Below, piece by piece: positions 8,619-16,672 of a stretch of 64,000 nucleotides of DNA (its first letter is position 1; every line of letters begins with the position of its first letter). The notes below the pieces were generated by a model. That model had not been told where the DNA came from, searched no databases, and was given only the letters and a program-made list of their open reading frames with translations. The translations under genes and the position numbers were made by a program. The stretch is from Cellulomonas sp. S1-8. GTDB taxonomy: Bacteria > Actinomycetota > Actinomycetes > Actinomycetales > Cellulomonadaceae. The stretch covers positions 310,001-374,000 of the forward strand of contig NZ_CP110806.1 in assembly GCF_026184235.1 (NCBI RefSeq). The letters run 5' to 3'.

Positions 8619-8630
8619 GTGAACGTTCAC
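8619..8630. promoter_or_regulatory. Perfect palindrome GTGAACGTTCAC
   Basis: A 12-bp perfect dyad 49 bases upstream of the second esterase, at a position suited to a repressor operator. It shares the central AACGTT with the other dyads of the secreted-enzyme genes. Confidence 0.55.
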
Positions 8631-8678
8631 AAGCGGGTACGGGTCGTCCTTGCCATCAGTGCGGGACGGGGGAACACG

Positions 8679-8720
8679 CGAGGCGTGAGGGGATGTGCGA
8701 GCGCATCCCCTCACGCCTCG
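8679..8720 (-). terminator. 17-bp perfect hairpin after GH11 xylanase
   Basis: Bases 8679-8695 pair with 8704-8720 around an 8-base loop, 14 bases past the stop of the xylanase at 8734. No T-tract. Confidence 0.9.
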
Positions 8721-8733
8721 GCGCGCAGGCCCG

Positions 8734-9768
8734 TCAGGAGCAGATGCCCCAGGGGATGTAGTTGATGTTCTGCGAGCCCTTGTAGTACGTCACACCGAAG
8801 CTGTTCGAGCCGCTCTGGCGGAACGTGTTGCCGCTGCGGGTGGCGCCCCACGAGTTCTGGACGGACTGGCCCGAGTTCGGGTAGACCGTCACGGACCAGT
8901 TCGACCGGCCGGACACGGTGTACGTGACGTTGAAGCGGTCGCTCCACTCCTCGCCCCGGGTCCAGCTGACCGTGCAGCCGTTGGTGGTGTTGCTGCCGCT
9001 GTTGTTGCCGCCGGTCGAGCCGCCGCCGGTGTTGCCGCCACCACCGTTGTTGCCGCCGCCGCCGGTCGAGGGCGAGCCCGTGCCGACGGTGATGTTCGAG
9101 TTGCCGGAGGACTGGTACCCCTCGGTCGCCATGATCTGGTAGTTCTGCGAGCCGAGCTGCATGCCCGCCTGCGACCAGGCGTTGAAGTGGTTCTGGGCGG
9201 TGATGGTGCCGCCGACCCGCTTGGACTGGCGCACGGACCAGTACTGGTTGAAGGTCGCGTTGCCCTGGATGGACGGCGCGTTGTAGCGCGTCGTCTGGTA
9301 GATGTCGTAGGTGCCGCCGTCGGTCGTCACGGTGCCCTTGTGGGTGCCGGTGGGCCGGTAGGTGCCCCAGGAGTCGACGATGTAGTACTCGACGAGCGGG
9401 CCGGTGGTCCACCCGTACAGCGTCAGGTAGGCGTTGCCGGACGGGTTGAACGACCCCGAGTAGGACACCGCGCGGCCGGTGCCGGTCTGCCAGCCCTTGC
9501 CGATGACGAAGTTGCCGGTGTTCGACCACTGCGTCGTGTAGTTGCCGCCGTCGTTCATGCCGGACGAGACCGTGCCAGGGCTGTCGGTCCAGAAGGAGAA
9601 CCAGTAGCCGCCGCTGTTGCCGGTCTGGTTGCTGTTGACGGTCACCGCTGCGGCGGGGGTCGCGAGGGCGACGGTGCCGGCGATCAGGGCGCCGGCGGCG
9701 ACGACGCCGAGAGCGGCGCGGAGCCGGCGGCGGGTCGTGGAACGGGGCAGAGCGAAACTGTCGGACAT
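8734..9768 (-). CDS. Secreted GH11 endo-xylanase with CBM2b
   Basis: 344 residues: signal peptide to about residue 41 ([10 protein letters not shown]), GH11 domain (42-230) with nucleophile Glu127 in [12 protein letters not shown] and acid/base Glu216 in [10 protein letters not shown], a Gly/Asn/Ser linker, and a C-terminal CBM2b ([17 protein letters not shown]). It is the most divergent of the three GH11 catalytic domains here, while its CBM closely resembles that of the esterase downstream. ATG at 9768 follows AAGGGAG. It releases xylo-oligosaccharides outside the cell. Confidence 0.95.
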   Translation of the reverse strand: MSDSFALPRSTTRRRLRAALGVVAAGALIAGTVALATPAAAVTVNSNQTGNSGGYWFSFWTDSPGTVSSGMNDGGNYTTQWSNTGNFVIGKGWQTGTGRAVSYSGSFNPSGNAYLTLYGWTTGPLVEYYIVDSWGTYRPTGTHKGTVTTDGGTYDIYQTTRYNAPSIQGNATFNQYWSVRQSKRVGGTITAQNHFNAWSQAGMQLGSQNYQIMATEGYQSSGNSNITVGTGSPSTGGGGNNGGGGNTGGGSTGGNNSGSNTTNGCTVSWTRGEEWSDRFNVTYTVSGRSNWSVTVYPNSGQSVQNSWGATRSGNTFRQSGSNSFGVTYYKGSQNINYIPWGICS

Positions 9769-9940
9769 CGGAGCACTCCCTTGTGCACGCGTCGAGCGGA
9801 CAGGTCCTCGATCCGCGGTGCTCGGGGCGGAGTCGCCGGTCGAGGCACCGGACCGTGACGGGTTGCGTGAGATGAGGTCCGGCCGGTGTCCAGACAGTGT
9901 CGCCGCGCGCGCGGCAAAGATGAACAGGAGGCAGGGCTGC

Positions 9941-9952
9941 TTTATCGTTTAA
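9941..9952. promoter_or_regulatory. Operator candidate TTTATCGTTTAA
   Basis: AT-rich island in a GC-rich region, 173 bases upstream of the GH11 start. The minus strand reads TTAAACGATAAA, matching the AAACG dyad set. Confidence 0.4.
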
Positions 9953-10113
9953 CCACTGGACCGGGTCGCGCCGGTCCGACGTGCGCGCGAGCTCCGCACC
10001 GGGTGGCGGGCCGTCGAAGCCGGGCATCCGGCGGGCCGAAAGAACGAGGGCCAGGCGTCGCAACATTCGAGACGCCCGGACGTGAAAGCCGACTCGGTGC
10101 GCGCTCCGCGCCG

Positions 10114-10153
10114 GACGGGCGGGGCCGCGGACCGTGCCGCGACCCCGCCCGTC
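10114..10153 (-). terminator. Hairpin after CE4 deacetylase
   Basis: An 11-bp perfect stem (10114-10124 with 10143-10153) just beyond the stop of the deacetylase gene; a short GCGG/CCGC stem can extend it inside the loop. Confidence 0.7.
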
Positions 10154-10159
10154 GGGCTG

Positions 10160-11179
10160 CTACGCGCAGACGCCGGTGGGCGTCCAGTTCACGTTGTTGC
10201 TGCCCTTGTAGTACGTGACGCCGAAGCTGTTGGAGCCGTTCGGGGTGAAGGTGTTGCCGTTGCGGTTGGCGCCCCAGGCGCTCTGGATCGACTGCCCGTT
10301 GCTCGGGTAGACGGTGACGGACCAGTTCGACTTGCCGGTCACGGTGTAGGTGACGTTGAAGCGGTCGCCCCACTCCTGGCCCTTGGTCGCGGTCGCGGTG
10401 CAGGAGCCGGTGCTCGGGGTGGTGGGGTTCGCGGTGGGGTTCGTGGTCGGGTTGGTCGTGGGGTTCGTGGTGGGCGTGCCGGAGGCGGCGACCGCGCGGC
10501 CGGTGGACGCGGAGATGTGGCCCGTGCACAGGTTGCGCGACTGCAGGTCCTGCAGGATGCCGGGCAGCGCCTGGATCGTGTTCGTCGGCCAGTCGTGCAT
10601 GAGGACGACCTGGCCGTTGGACGCGCGCGACACCGCCGAGCGGATCTGCTGCGAGGACACGTTGTTGTAGTCCTGGGTGTCGATGTCCCAGGTGACCACG
10701 CGCAGCCCGAGGCCGGAGGCCGCCGAGTTCACGGTGCTGTTCGTCTCGCCGTACGGCGGGCGGAAGATCTTCGGGGTCACGCCGGCCGTGTTCTGGATCG
10801 CGGTCTGCGTGCGCGAGAGCTGCGACTGGACGTTGGCGGCGCTCTGCTGGATCAGGTGCGGGTGGTCCCAGCTGTGGTTGCCGATCTGCAGGCCGGCGTT
10901 CTTGTAGGCCTGCATGAGCGAGGCGTTGTTCTGGGCGTTCTGGCCCGTCGGGAAGACGGTGGCCGTCGCGTTGCCGGCCCGCAGCGCGTTGATGAGCTGG
11001 TTCGTCGTGGCGGCCGTGGGGCCGTCGTCGAACGTCAGGGCGACGTAGCCGGACGAGCAGTCCGCGGCGCTGGCCGACGGCGCCAGGGCGAGCCCGCCAG
11101 CGAGGACCGCGCTGGTGGCGGTGAGGCCCGCGAGCATGCGCAGCGAGCGCTGCCGGCGGGGGTGAGGGGTGAGGGTCAC
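10160..11179 (-). CDS. Secreted CE4 polysaccharide deacetylase (acetyl xylan esterase) with CBM2b
   Basis: 339 residues. Signal peptide to about Ala38, NodB/CE4 domain (42-225) with all motifs: TFDDGP (Asp51, Asp52), NHSWDH (His102, His106), RPPYG, WDIDTQDY and LMHDW (His195). A TTNP-repeat linker leads to a CBM2b ([28 protein letters not shown]). The CE4 part is close to that inside the bifunctional xylanase, and the CBM is close to that of the xylanase just upstream. In this setting the likely substrate is acetylated xylan rather than chitin or peptidoglycan. The GTG start has GAGGA about 11 bases upstream. Confidence 0.92.
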   Translation of the reverse strand: MTLTPHPRRQRSLRMLAGLTATSAVLAGGLALAPSASAADCSSGYVALTFDDGPTAATTNQLINALRAGNATATVFPTGQNAQNNASLMQAYKNAGLQIGNHSWDHPHLIQQSAANVQSQLSRTQTAIQNTAGVTPKIFRPPYGETNSTVNSAASGLGLRVVTWDIDTQDYNNVSSQQIRSAVSRASNGQVVLMHDWPTNTIQALPGILQDLQSRNLCTGHISASTGRAVAASGTPTTNPTTNPTTNPTANPTTPSTGSCTATATKGQEWGDRFNVTYTVTGKSNWSVTVYPSNGQSIQSAWGANRNGNTFTPNGSNSFGVTYYKGSNNVNWTPTGVCA

Positions 11180-11250
11180 GGGGATGCACTTCCTCGGGGT
11201 GAGACGGGGAGAAGTCCGTCGGCGGCGTTGTCGACGGGCCGGGACGTGCC

Positions 11251-11288
11251 CAGGGGGTGCCGGGCCTCGAAGGACCCGGCACCCCCTG
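11251..11288 (-). terminator. 14-bp perfect hairpin after GH11 xylanase
   Basis: Bases 11251-11264 pair with 11275-11288 around a 10-base loop, nine bases past the stop of the xylanase at 11297. Confidence 0.88.
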
Positions 11289-11296
11289 TCAGGCCG

Positions 11297-12307
11297 CTAG
11301 GAGCAGACGCCGGTGGGCGTCCAGTTCACGTTGTTGCTGCCCTTGTAGTACGTCACGCCGAAGCTGTTGGAGCCGTTCGGGGTGAAGGTGTTGCCGTTGC
11401 GGTTGGCGCCCCAGGCGCTCTGGACCGACTGGCCGTTGCTCGGGTAGACCGTCACGGACCAGTTCGACTTGCCGGACACGGTGTAGGTGACGTTGAAGCG
11501 GTCGCCCCACTCCTGGCCCTTGGTCGCCGTCGCGGTGCACGACGAGCCGCCGGTGTTGCCGCCGCCGGTGTTGCCACCGCCCGTGTTGCCGCCACCGGTG
11601 TTGCCGCCGCCGGAGGAGGTGCCCGTGCTGACGTTGATGTTCGAGTTGCCGGAGGACTGGTAGCCCTCGGTCGCCATGATCATGTAGTTGTGGTTGCCCA
11701 GCTGCATGCCCTTGGACGCCCAGGCGGAGAAGTGGTTGCCGGCGGTGATGGTGCCGCCGACGCGCTTGGACTGGCGGACCGACCAGAACTGCTTGAACGT
11801 CGAGCTGTTGCCCTCGATGGAGGGGGCGTTGACGCGGGTGGTCTCGTAGATGTCGTAGGTGCCGCCGTCGGTGGTGACGGTGCCCTTGTGGGTGCCGGTG
11901 GGCCGGTAGGTGCCCCAGGAGTCGACGATGTAGTACTCGATCAGCGGGCCGTTGGTCCACCCGTACAGGGTGAGGTAGGCGTTGCCCGAGGGGTTGAACG
12001 ACCCGGAGTAGTTCACGACCTTGCCGCTGTCGCCCTTGGACCAGCCCTTGCCGATGACGAAGTTGCCGGTGTTCGACCAGTTCGTCGTGTAGGCGCCGCC
12101 GCCGTTCATGTTGGAGGAGACGGTGCCCTGGCTGTCGGTCCAGAACGAGTACCACAGACCGTCGGTGCCGGTCTGGTTGGTCGTGATCGTGGCCGCCGCG
12201 GCGGGGGTCGCGAGGGCGACGGTGCCTGCGACCAGGGCGCCGGCGGCGAGCGCGGCGAGGGACGCGCGGAGCGTCCGGCGACGGGTGGAGACGAAAGTTT
12301 CGGTCAT
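11297..12307 (-). CDS. Secreted GH11 endo-xylanase with CBM2b
   Basis: 336 residues: signal peptide ([11 protein letters not shown]), GH11 domain (39-225) with Glu124 ([12 protein letters not shown]) and Glu214 ([10 protein letters not shown]), NTGGG linker and CBM2b. The mature catalytic domain differs from that of the 681-residue bifunctional enzyme by about one residue (Ser instead of Gln in SGSFNP), and the DNA is nearly identical over about 556 bases. The CBM instead matches that of the neighbouring CE4 gene. ATG at 12307 is preceded by AAGGGAG at ten bases. A CGAAAGTTTCG palindrome overlaps codons 2-5. Confidence 0.95.
   Translation of the reverse strand: MTETFVSTRRRTLRASLAALAAGALVAGTVALATPAAAATITTNQTGTDGLWYSFWTDSQGTVSSNMNGGGAYTTNWSNTGNFVIGKGWSKGDSGKVVNYSGSFNPSGNAYLTLYGWTNGPLIEYYIVDSWGTYRPTGTHKGTVTTDGGTYDIYETTRVNAPSIEGNSSTFKQFWSVRQSKRVGGTITAGNHFSAWASKGMQLGNHNYMIMATEGYQSSGNSNINVSTGTSSGGGNTGGGNTGGGNTGGGNTGGSSCTATATKGQEWGDRFNVTYTVSGKSNWSVTVYPSNGQSVQSAWGANRNGNTFTPNGSNSFGVTYYKGSNNVNWTPTGVCS
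12292..12302. promoter_or_regulatory. Palindrome CGAAAGTTTCG inside the start of the xylanase gene
   Basis: Perfect 11-bp dyad covering the codons right after the ATG. It resembles the CGAAA/TTTCG boxes described for xylanase genes in Streptomyces. A second version stands at 12591-12604. Confidence 0.5.
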
Positions 12308-12494
12308 GCTTGGTGCACTCCCTTGAGCTTTGGGGAAGAGGGACGGTGACGGGATAGTCGGCTCGGAGCTCCTCTGGTCGGGCCGACGGTGCGTTCCCCA
12401 CGGCTGTGTCTGACGGCGTTGTCCGACATCGAAACCGATATCCACGCAGCCTGGACCGTGGGAGCGGGCCCAACGTACCCGCCATTCGGGCGAT

Positions 12495-12532
12495 GAAATG
12501 TTTAGGTACTCGCGCTCACGGGAAACGCTTGC
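12495..12532. promoter_or_regulatory. Two AAACG-type dyads
   Basis: GAAATGTTTAG (12495-12505) and GGAAACGCTTGC (12521-12532) lie about 190 and 215 bases upstream of the GH11 start. The second carries the same GAAACGCTT core as sites at 3001, 15264 and 36855. Confidence 0.45.
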
Positions 12533-12590
12533 TGTTCGAGTACACGGACGAGTGACAGGAGTCAACCCTCTTCATTCACCCATCAGGGGA

Positions 12591-12604
12591 CCGAAAAGTT
12601 TCGG
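12591..12604. promoter_or_regulatory. Palindrome CCGAAAAGTTTCGG
   Basis: Arms CCGAAA and TTTCGG separated by AG. It sits between the divergent xylanase and TusA-like genes, 54 bases before the latter. Confidence 0.5.
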
Positions 12605-12657
12605 TGCCGGAGGTGCCGCCGACAGGCGCGCCCGTGCCAGGCGCTAGCGTGACGACC

Positions 12658-12939
12658 ATGGACGCCGTCGTGACCCTCGACGGTGGCGACCTCGGGTGCG
12701 CCCGTCTGCTGCTGCTCCTGCGCGACCGCGTGGCGACGCTGCCGGCGGGCTCGGTCGTGCACCTCGTGACCGTCGATCCCGTCGCGCCCATCGATCTGCC
12801 GGTCTGGTGCCACATGACCGGGCACGCGTACCTCGGGACCGTCGACGGCACAGAACGTCCGACGTACGCGGTCCGGGTCGCGCGGCGGCCGGTCGCGACC
12901 GACGCGAGCAACCCCTGGCGAGCGGGCGGCGGGGGCTGA
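12658..12939 (+). CDS. TusA-like sulfurtransferase-fold protein
   Basis: A 93-residue protein: LDGGDLGCARLLLLLRDRV carries the single conserved cysteine of the TusA/SirA/YedF fold, where it normally starts helix 1 in CPxP, and VHLVTVDPVAPIDLPVWCHMTGHAYL gives the following strand-helix. The CPxP proline is absent, as in many actinobacterial homologues. The role may be sulfur relay or redox sensing. ATG at 12658 chosen; an in-frame GTG nine bases upstream is possible. Confidence 0.65.
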   Translation: MDAVVTLDGGDLGCARLLLLLRDRVATLPAGSVVHLVTVDPVAPIDLPVWCHMTGHAYLGTVDGTERPTYAVRVARRPVATDASNPWRAGGGG

Positions 12940-12945
12940 CGCCCG

Positions 12946-13006
12946 GCTCGGCCGAGCACGACCTAGCCCGGCCGAGCACGACGTAGCTCAGCCGAGCAGC
13001 ACGACG
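12946..13006. repeat. Three degenerate tandem copies of CGGCCGAGCACGAC
   Basis: Copies of about 20 bp (unit CGGCCGAGCACGACSTAGC) run from the end of the TusA-like gene into the 3' end of the convergent DoxX gene, the third copy being degenerate. Confidence 0.7.
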
Positions 13007-13356
13007 AAGCCGAGCACCGCGCTGACGAGGCTCAGCACACCCAGGGCCACCGCGGGTGCGGGTGACTCGGAGCGGCGGACGTGGACGACGACCGCCCCGA
13101 CCATCGTCCCGGCGAGCGCCACCGCCGCCACCGGTGCCAGCACCGGAGCGATGCCGGTGGCCAGCGGCAGCACGAGCCCCAGGGCGCCGAGCACCTCGGC
13201 GACGCCGATGAGCGTGACCTGGCGGGACGTGAAGCCCTCCGTCCAGGTCATGCCCGCGTCGCGCAGCTGCTCGTTGGTGCGGGTCACCTTGAGCAGGCCC
13301 GCACCGAGGAAGGCCAGCGCGAGCAGTCCGTTGACGATCCAGAGCGCGACGAGCAC
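12988..13356 (-). CDS. DoxX family membrane protein
   Basis: A 122-residue protein with four predicted transmembrane helices (ALWIVNGLLALAFLGAGLLK; LIGVAEVLGALGLVLPLATG; VAAVALAGTMVGAVVVHV; LGVLSLVSAVLGFVVLLG). The AFLGAGLLKV helix end and GVAEVLGALGLVLP pattern are typical of DoxX-like proteins, which are linked to redox or thiosulfate functions in some bacteria. GTG at 13356 follows GAGGAG. Function here is unknown. Confidence 0.85.
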   Translation of the reverse strand: MLVALWIVNGLLALAFLGAGLLKVTRTNEQLRDAGMTWTEGFTSRQVTLIGVAEVLGALGLVLPLATGIAPVLAPVAAVALAGTMVGAVVVHVRRSESPAPAVALGVLSLVSAVLGFVVLLG

Positions 13357-13393
13357 GGGACTCTCCTCACCATGTGGGCCGCGCGGTCGCGGC

Positions 13394-13424
13394 GCCGGGC
13401 GCTCAGCATGGCCGAGCGCCCGGC
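13394..13424 (-). terminator. 11-bp hairpin after the GH5 glucanase
   Basis: Bases 13394-13404 pair with 13414-13424 around a 9-base loop, 23 bases past the glucanase stop. Confidence 0.75.
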
Positions 13425-13446
13425 GGTCCGCTCCGGCATCTCGCGG

Positions 13447-15201
13447 TCAGCCGGCCGCGCCCGTCGTCCCGGCCGGTGCTGCCGTCCCGGCCGGTGCTGC
13501 CGCGCCCGTCACCGCGGCGCCGTCGCGCTGGACCGTGTACGTGACCGTGTCGCCGCTCCAGAAGTGGAACGTCAGTGTCACCGGGACGCCGTCGGTGGTC
13601 TCGGCGAAGAACGCCGGGCGCAGGACGATCCGGCCGGCCTCGGTGTCGGGGGCGAACGTCACGTCGAACTCCTTGTACGACGTCCAGGAGTGCGGGCCGG
13701 CGTTCGAGCCGTCGGCGTAGCGGGCCTCCATGGTCGCGAGGCGGTCGCCGTTGAAGGCCGTCGGGACGGCGAAGTCCTCGGTGGTGCCGGTGGCGGACGC
13801 GAGCACCGGGGTGTCGGCTGCGACGACGTCGACGCGCCACGGGACGCCGCGGTCGAACCGCACGTGCAGCTCCGCGTGCTCGCCGTACGCGCCGTCGCCG
13901 ATCAGGCGGGTGAGCAGTGCGGCCGGGAGGGTGAGCGTGTCACCGGTGAGGGTGTAGTCCGTGCCCGACCTGAGCTTCTTCTTCCCCAGGTACAGGCCCG
14001 TGAATCGGCGCCCGTTCGGCTGCAGCGTCACGACCTGGTCGCTCACGGCACCCGGGCGGACGAACACCTGGTCGGTCGACGCGACGCCCGAGCGGCCCTT
14101 CCAGCTGGACGCGACCTGCGCGAACAGCTCCGGGTCCTTCCAGCGGTACGTCGTGCGGTCGAGGTGCTGGCCGTTGTCCCACCACATCGTGGTGACGGCG
14201 GCGGTGCGCGCCTGGTGGCCGAGCTCCTCGAAGAACTTCAGCTTCTCGCCCTGCTCGATGGTCCCGGTGTGCCGGTCGAAGCCCAGCAGCCCGTACTCGC
14301 CGAGGATCACGGGGACGCCCTGGTCGACGAACGTGGTGCGGACGCGGTCGAACGTGCCGGTCATGTCGGCCATCGCCGCCGCGTCGAACCGGGTGCCGCC
14401 CGCGACGTTCACGCTGAACGGCCAGTAGCCGTAGAAGTGGAACGTCGCCGCGAGGTTCGGGTCGTCGAGCGTCGCGAACGTCGCGGCCAGCGCGTCGAGG
14501 CGCGGCTGGTCGGCGTTGGTGTGCAGCGTCGGCAGCACCAGGACGCGGTCCGCGTTGTGTCCGCCGGTGCCGCGCACGACGTCGTGGAACGCGATGTTCA
14601 GCTCGTCGAGCAGCGCGTACGCCTGTGCGTCGTCGACGCCGGCGAACTGCGGCTCGTTGATGCTCTCGAGCAGCAGCGTGCGGGGGTGGTCGCGGAACCG
14701 GTCGGCGATCTGCTGCCACGTCGCGGTGAGCTGCGTGAGCACCTCGTCGTGCCGGGTGCCCATCTCGTGCGTCCACATCCACGAGTCGTGGTGGGCGTCG
14801 AGCAGGACGTACAGACCTTCGGCGAGGGCGAGGTCGACGACCTCCTCGACACGGTCGAGGACGACGGGGTCGATCGTGTGGTCGGGTGCCGGGCCCTGGT
14901 GCTGCCCCCAGGTGACGGGGATGCGCACCGAGTCGAAGCCCTGCTTCTCGAGCCGGTCGAACAGCTCGCGCGTGACGCGCGGGTTGCCCCATGCGGTCTC
15001 GTCGGCGCCGACCGCGTCGAGCGTGTTGCCGAGGTTCCAGCCGGGCTGCATGTCGGCGACGACGGCGGCGGCGTCGGCCGGGGGTCGGCCGTGGCCGGGC
15101 CCGTGGCCCGGTCCGGCGGCGGCGGGCGCGACGGTCGCGGCGGTCACCGCCAGCGCGGTGGCGAGGGTCGCGAGGGTCGTCGTACGTCGTCTCACGGGCA
15201 T
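13447..15201 (-). CDS. Secreted GH5_4-type endoglucanase/xyloglucanase with X2 and CBM46 modules
   Basis: 584 residues. Signal peptide to about Ala29, a short GHGPGHG segment, then a GH5 catalytic domain (50-365) starting [12 protein letters not shown], with acid/base Glu183 in INEP and nucleophile Glu302 in ILGEYG. The ETAWGNP signature suggests subfamily 4. Residues 375-460 match the immunoglobulin-like X2 module ([27 protein letters not shown]). Residues 462-562 match CBM46 ([24 protein letters not shown]), an order known from Bacillus Cel5B that acts on xyloglucan and beta-glucan. The tail is Ala/Gly/Thr-rich. ATG at 15201 or GTG at 15195, the latter better spaced from GAAGGG. An operator candidate lies 62 bases upstream. 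Confidence 0.9.
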   Translation of the reverse strand: MPVRRRTTTLATLATALAVTAATVAPAAAGPGHGPGHGRPPADAAAVVADMQPGWNLGNTLDAVGADETAWGNPRVTRELFDRLEKQGFDSVRIPVTWGQHQGPAPDHTIDPVVLDRVEEVVDLALAEGLYVLLDAHHDSWMWTHEMGTRHDEVLTQLTATWQQIADRFRDHPRTLLLESINEPQFAGVDDAQAYALLDELNIAFHDVVRGTGGHNADRVLVLPTLHTNADQPRLDALAATFATLDDPNLAATFHFYGYWPFSVNVAGGTRFDAAAMADMTGTFDRVRTTFVDQGVPVILGEYGLLGFDRHTGTIEQGEKLKFFEELGHQARTAAVTTMWWDNGQHLDRTTYRWKDPELFAQVASSWKGRSGVASTDQVFVRPGAVSDQVVTLQPNGRRFTGLYLGKKKLRSGTDYTLTGDTLTLPAALLTRLIGDGAYGEHAELHVRFDRGVPWRVDVVAADTPVLASATGTTEDFAVPTAFNGDRLATMEARYADGSNAGPHSWTSYKEFDVTFAPDTEAGRIVLRPAFFAETTDGVPVTLTFHFWSGDTVTYTVQRDGAAVTGAAAPAGTAAPAGTTGAAG

Positions 15202-15262
15202 GCCCTTCGGTCGGGGCCCGCCGGGTGCGGCTCGTCGTCGAGCTCCCGCGGCAGGTGAGCGT

Positions 15263-15274
15263 CGAAACGCTTCG
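15263..15274. promoter_or_regulatory. Operator candidate CGAAACGCTTCG
   Basis: Twelve-base near-palindrome 62 bases upstream of the GH5 glucanase, identical in core to sites at 3001-3010 and 36855-36864. A half-like copy, TGTGAAACGCATAG, lies 40 bases further on. Confidence 0.6.
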
Positions 15275-15346
15275 CTGCACGCTAGGAACCCGACGACGCC
15301 GCTCCCACCCTGTGAAACGCATAGCCGGTGGAACGTGGGACGCGGC

Positions 15347-16111
15347 TCAGGCCCCGGGCCTCCGTGCCTGCACGATCGCCCCGTGCATGCCGTCGGCCAC
15401 CGGGTGCGTGAACGTCACGGTCGCGTCGAGGAAGCCGGCCGCCGCGAGCCCGTCGAGGTATTCGCCGCGCGACAGCGCCCCGGCGATGCACCCGACGTAC
15501 GAGCCGCGCTCCGCCCGCTGCTCCGGGCTCAGGTGGTCCTCGGCGACGACGTCGGAGATGCCGAGGCGCCCGCCGGGGACCAGGACGCGGAACGCCTCGG
15601 CCAGCACGGCCGGCTTGTCCGGGGACAGGTTGACGACGCAGTTGGAGATGACGACGTCGACGCTCGCGTCCGGCAGCGGGAGGTCCTCGATCGTGCCGCG
15701 GTGGAACGCCACGTTGGTCGCGCCGGCCTTCGCGGCGTTGGCGCGCGCGAGCTCGAGCATCTCGTCGGTCATGTCGACGCCGTGGGCGAAGCCCGTGGGG
15801 CCGACGCGGCGGGCGGACAGCAGCACGTCGATGCCGCCGCCGGACCCGAGGTCGAGCACCCGCTCGCCCTCGCGCAGGTCGGCGACGAGCAGCGGGTTGC
15901 CGCACCCGAGGGAGGCGGCGACGGCCTCCACGGGCAGGGCGTCGGTGTCGTGGGCCGCGTAAAGGGCGGCGCCGAAGCGCTCGTCGACCTCGGGGGCGTT
16001 CGGCCCCCCACAGCTCGTGGCGCTGTCGCTGCCGCAGCAGCCGCTCGTCGCGCCGACCTGCGTCGCCGCCCGTGCGTACCGCTCGCGCACCTGGTCCCGG
16101 ATGTCCGCCAT
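15347..16111 (-). CDS. arsM: ArsM-like arsenite S-adenosylmethionine methyltransferase
   Basis: A 254-residue protein. The Rossmann core has [19 protein letters not shown] and [13 protein letters not shown]. Cysteines characteristic of ArsM are in place: [11 protein letters not shown] and [10 protein letters not shown], plus an N-terminal [16 protein letters not shown] stretch. It should methylate As(III) to volatile or less toxic species. Start ATG at 16111 is favoured because GGAGG lies five bases before it; the ATG at 16123 overlaps that ribosome site. It is divergent from ArsR, with a shared control region. Confidence 0.88.
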   Translation of the reverse strand: MADIRDQVRERYARAATQVGATSGCCGSDSATSCGGPNAPEVDERFGAALYAAHDTDALPVEAVAASLGCGNPLLVADLREGERVLDLGSGGGIDVLLSARRVGPTGFAHGVDMTDEMLELARANAAKAGATNVAFHRGTIEDLPLPDASVDVVISNCVVNLSPDKPAVLAEAFRVLVPGGRLGISDVVAEDHLSPEQRAERGSYVGCIAGALSRGEYLDGLAAAGFLDATVTFTHPVADGMHGAIVQARRPGA

Positions 16112-16124
16112 CACTACCTCCATG

Positions 16125-16165
16125 CATCGAAGTTCGTCGATGGCTCAACGATGGACCTATCCATC
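16125..16165. promoter_or_regulatory. ArsR operator candidates between arsM and arsR
   Basis: Two inverted repeats: CATCGA-6-TCGATG (16125-16142) and GATGG-6-CCATC (16150-16165). They lie in the 104-base divergent spacer where an ArsR repressor would control both genes. Confidence 0.5.
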
Positions 16166-16215
16166 GACCCCTGTCAATATCGACATCCGACGATGCGTGG
16201 GCGAGACTGGTCGGC

Positions 16216-16596
16216 ATGACCGTCGACCTCGGACTCGTCGCGACGACCGGCCGCGCCTGCTGCACGCCGGTCACGGGGGAGCCGCTGAGCGCCGAGGCCG
16301 CCGACGACCTGGCCCGGTCCCTCAAGGCGCTGGCCGACCCCACACGGCTGCGACTCCTGTCGATCATCGCGGCGCACGAGGGTGCGGAGGCCTGCGTCTG
16401 CGACCTCACCGAACCGGTCGGCCTCTCGCAGCCGACGGTCTCCCACCACCTCAAGGTCCTCGCCGACGCCGGCCTCGTCACGCGCGACAAGCGCGGCGTG
16501 TGGGCGTACTACGCGCTCGTCCCGGGGGCTGTCACCGGCCTCACGGCGCACCTCGCCGCCCACCTCGAGGCCTCGCTCGGCACTCCCGCCCGCTGA
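16216..16596 (+). CDS. arsR: ArsR/SmtB family As(III)-responsive repressor
   Basis: A 126-residue winged-helix repressor: LKALADPTRLRLLSII, recognition helix LSQPTVSHHLKVLADAGLVTRDKRGVWAYY. Cys15-Cys16 near the N-terminus and Cys60/Cys62 (ACVCDL) match the metalloid-binding layout described for Corynebacterium glutamicum ArsR, where an N-terminal Cys pair works with a later cysteine. It is expected to release DNA on As(III) binding and derepress arsM. ATG at 16216. Confidence 0.92.
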   Translation: MTVDLGLVATTGRACCTPVTGEPLSAEAADDLARSLKALADPTRLRLLSIIAAHEGAEACVCDLTEPVGLSQPTVSHHLKVLADAGLVTRDKRGVWAYYALVPGAVTGLTAHLAAHLEASLGTPAR

Positions 16597-16672
16597 CCAC
16601 GGCGCGCGGCGCACGCCGCACGCCGCGTTATCCCGTTGCGACGACCGGCGCGGCAGTGGTTCGGTGCGGGTC

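Larger units (their letters stand above)
9769..10159. other. 391-bp non-coding region between GH11 xylanase and CE4 deacetylase
   Basis: It holds the leader of the GH11 gene with an AAGGGAG ribosome site, one AAACG-type dyad at 9941-9952 and the terminator of the CE4 gene at 10114-10153. No further gene-like frame with proper codon usage was seen. Confidence 0.7.
12308..12657. other. 350-bp control region of the GH11 xylanase
   Basis: Non-coding region between the divergent xylanase and TusA-like genes. It has the ribosome site, an ATCGAAACCGAT dyad at 12428-12439, dyads at 12495-12505 and 12521-12532, and a CCGAAA/TTTCGG palindrome at 12591-12604. It is richer in A and T than its surroundings. 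Confidence 0.65.

Noticed and set aside
10082..12349. Long plus-strand frame of 755 codons antisense to the CE4 and GH11 genes
   Set aside because: Same reason: its sequence repeats the antisense pattern of the other xylanase genes and has no start signal or family motif.
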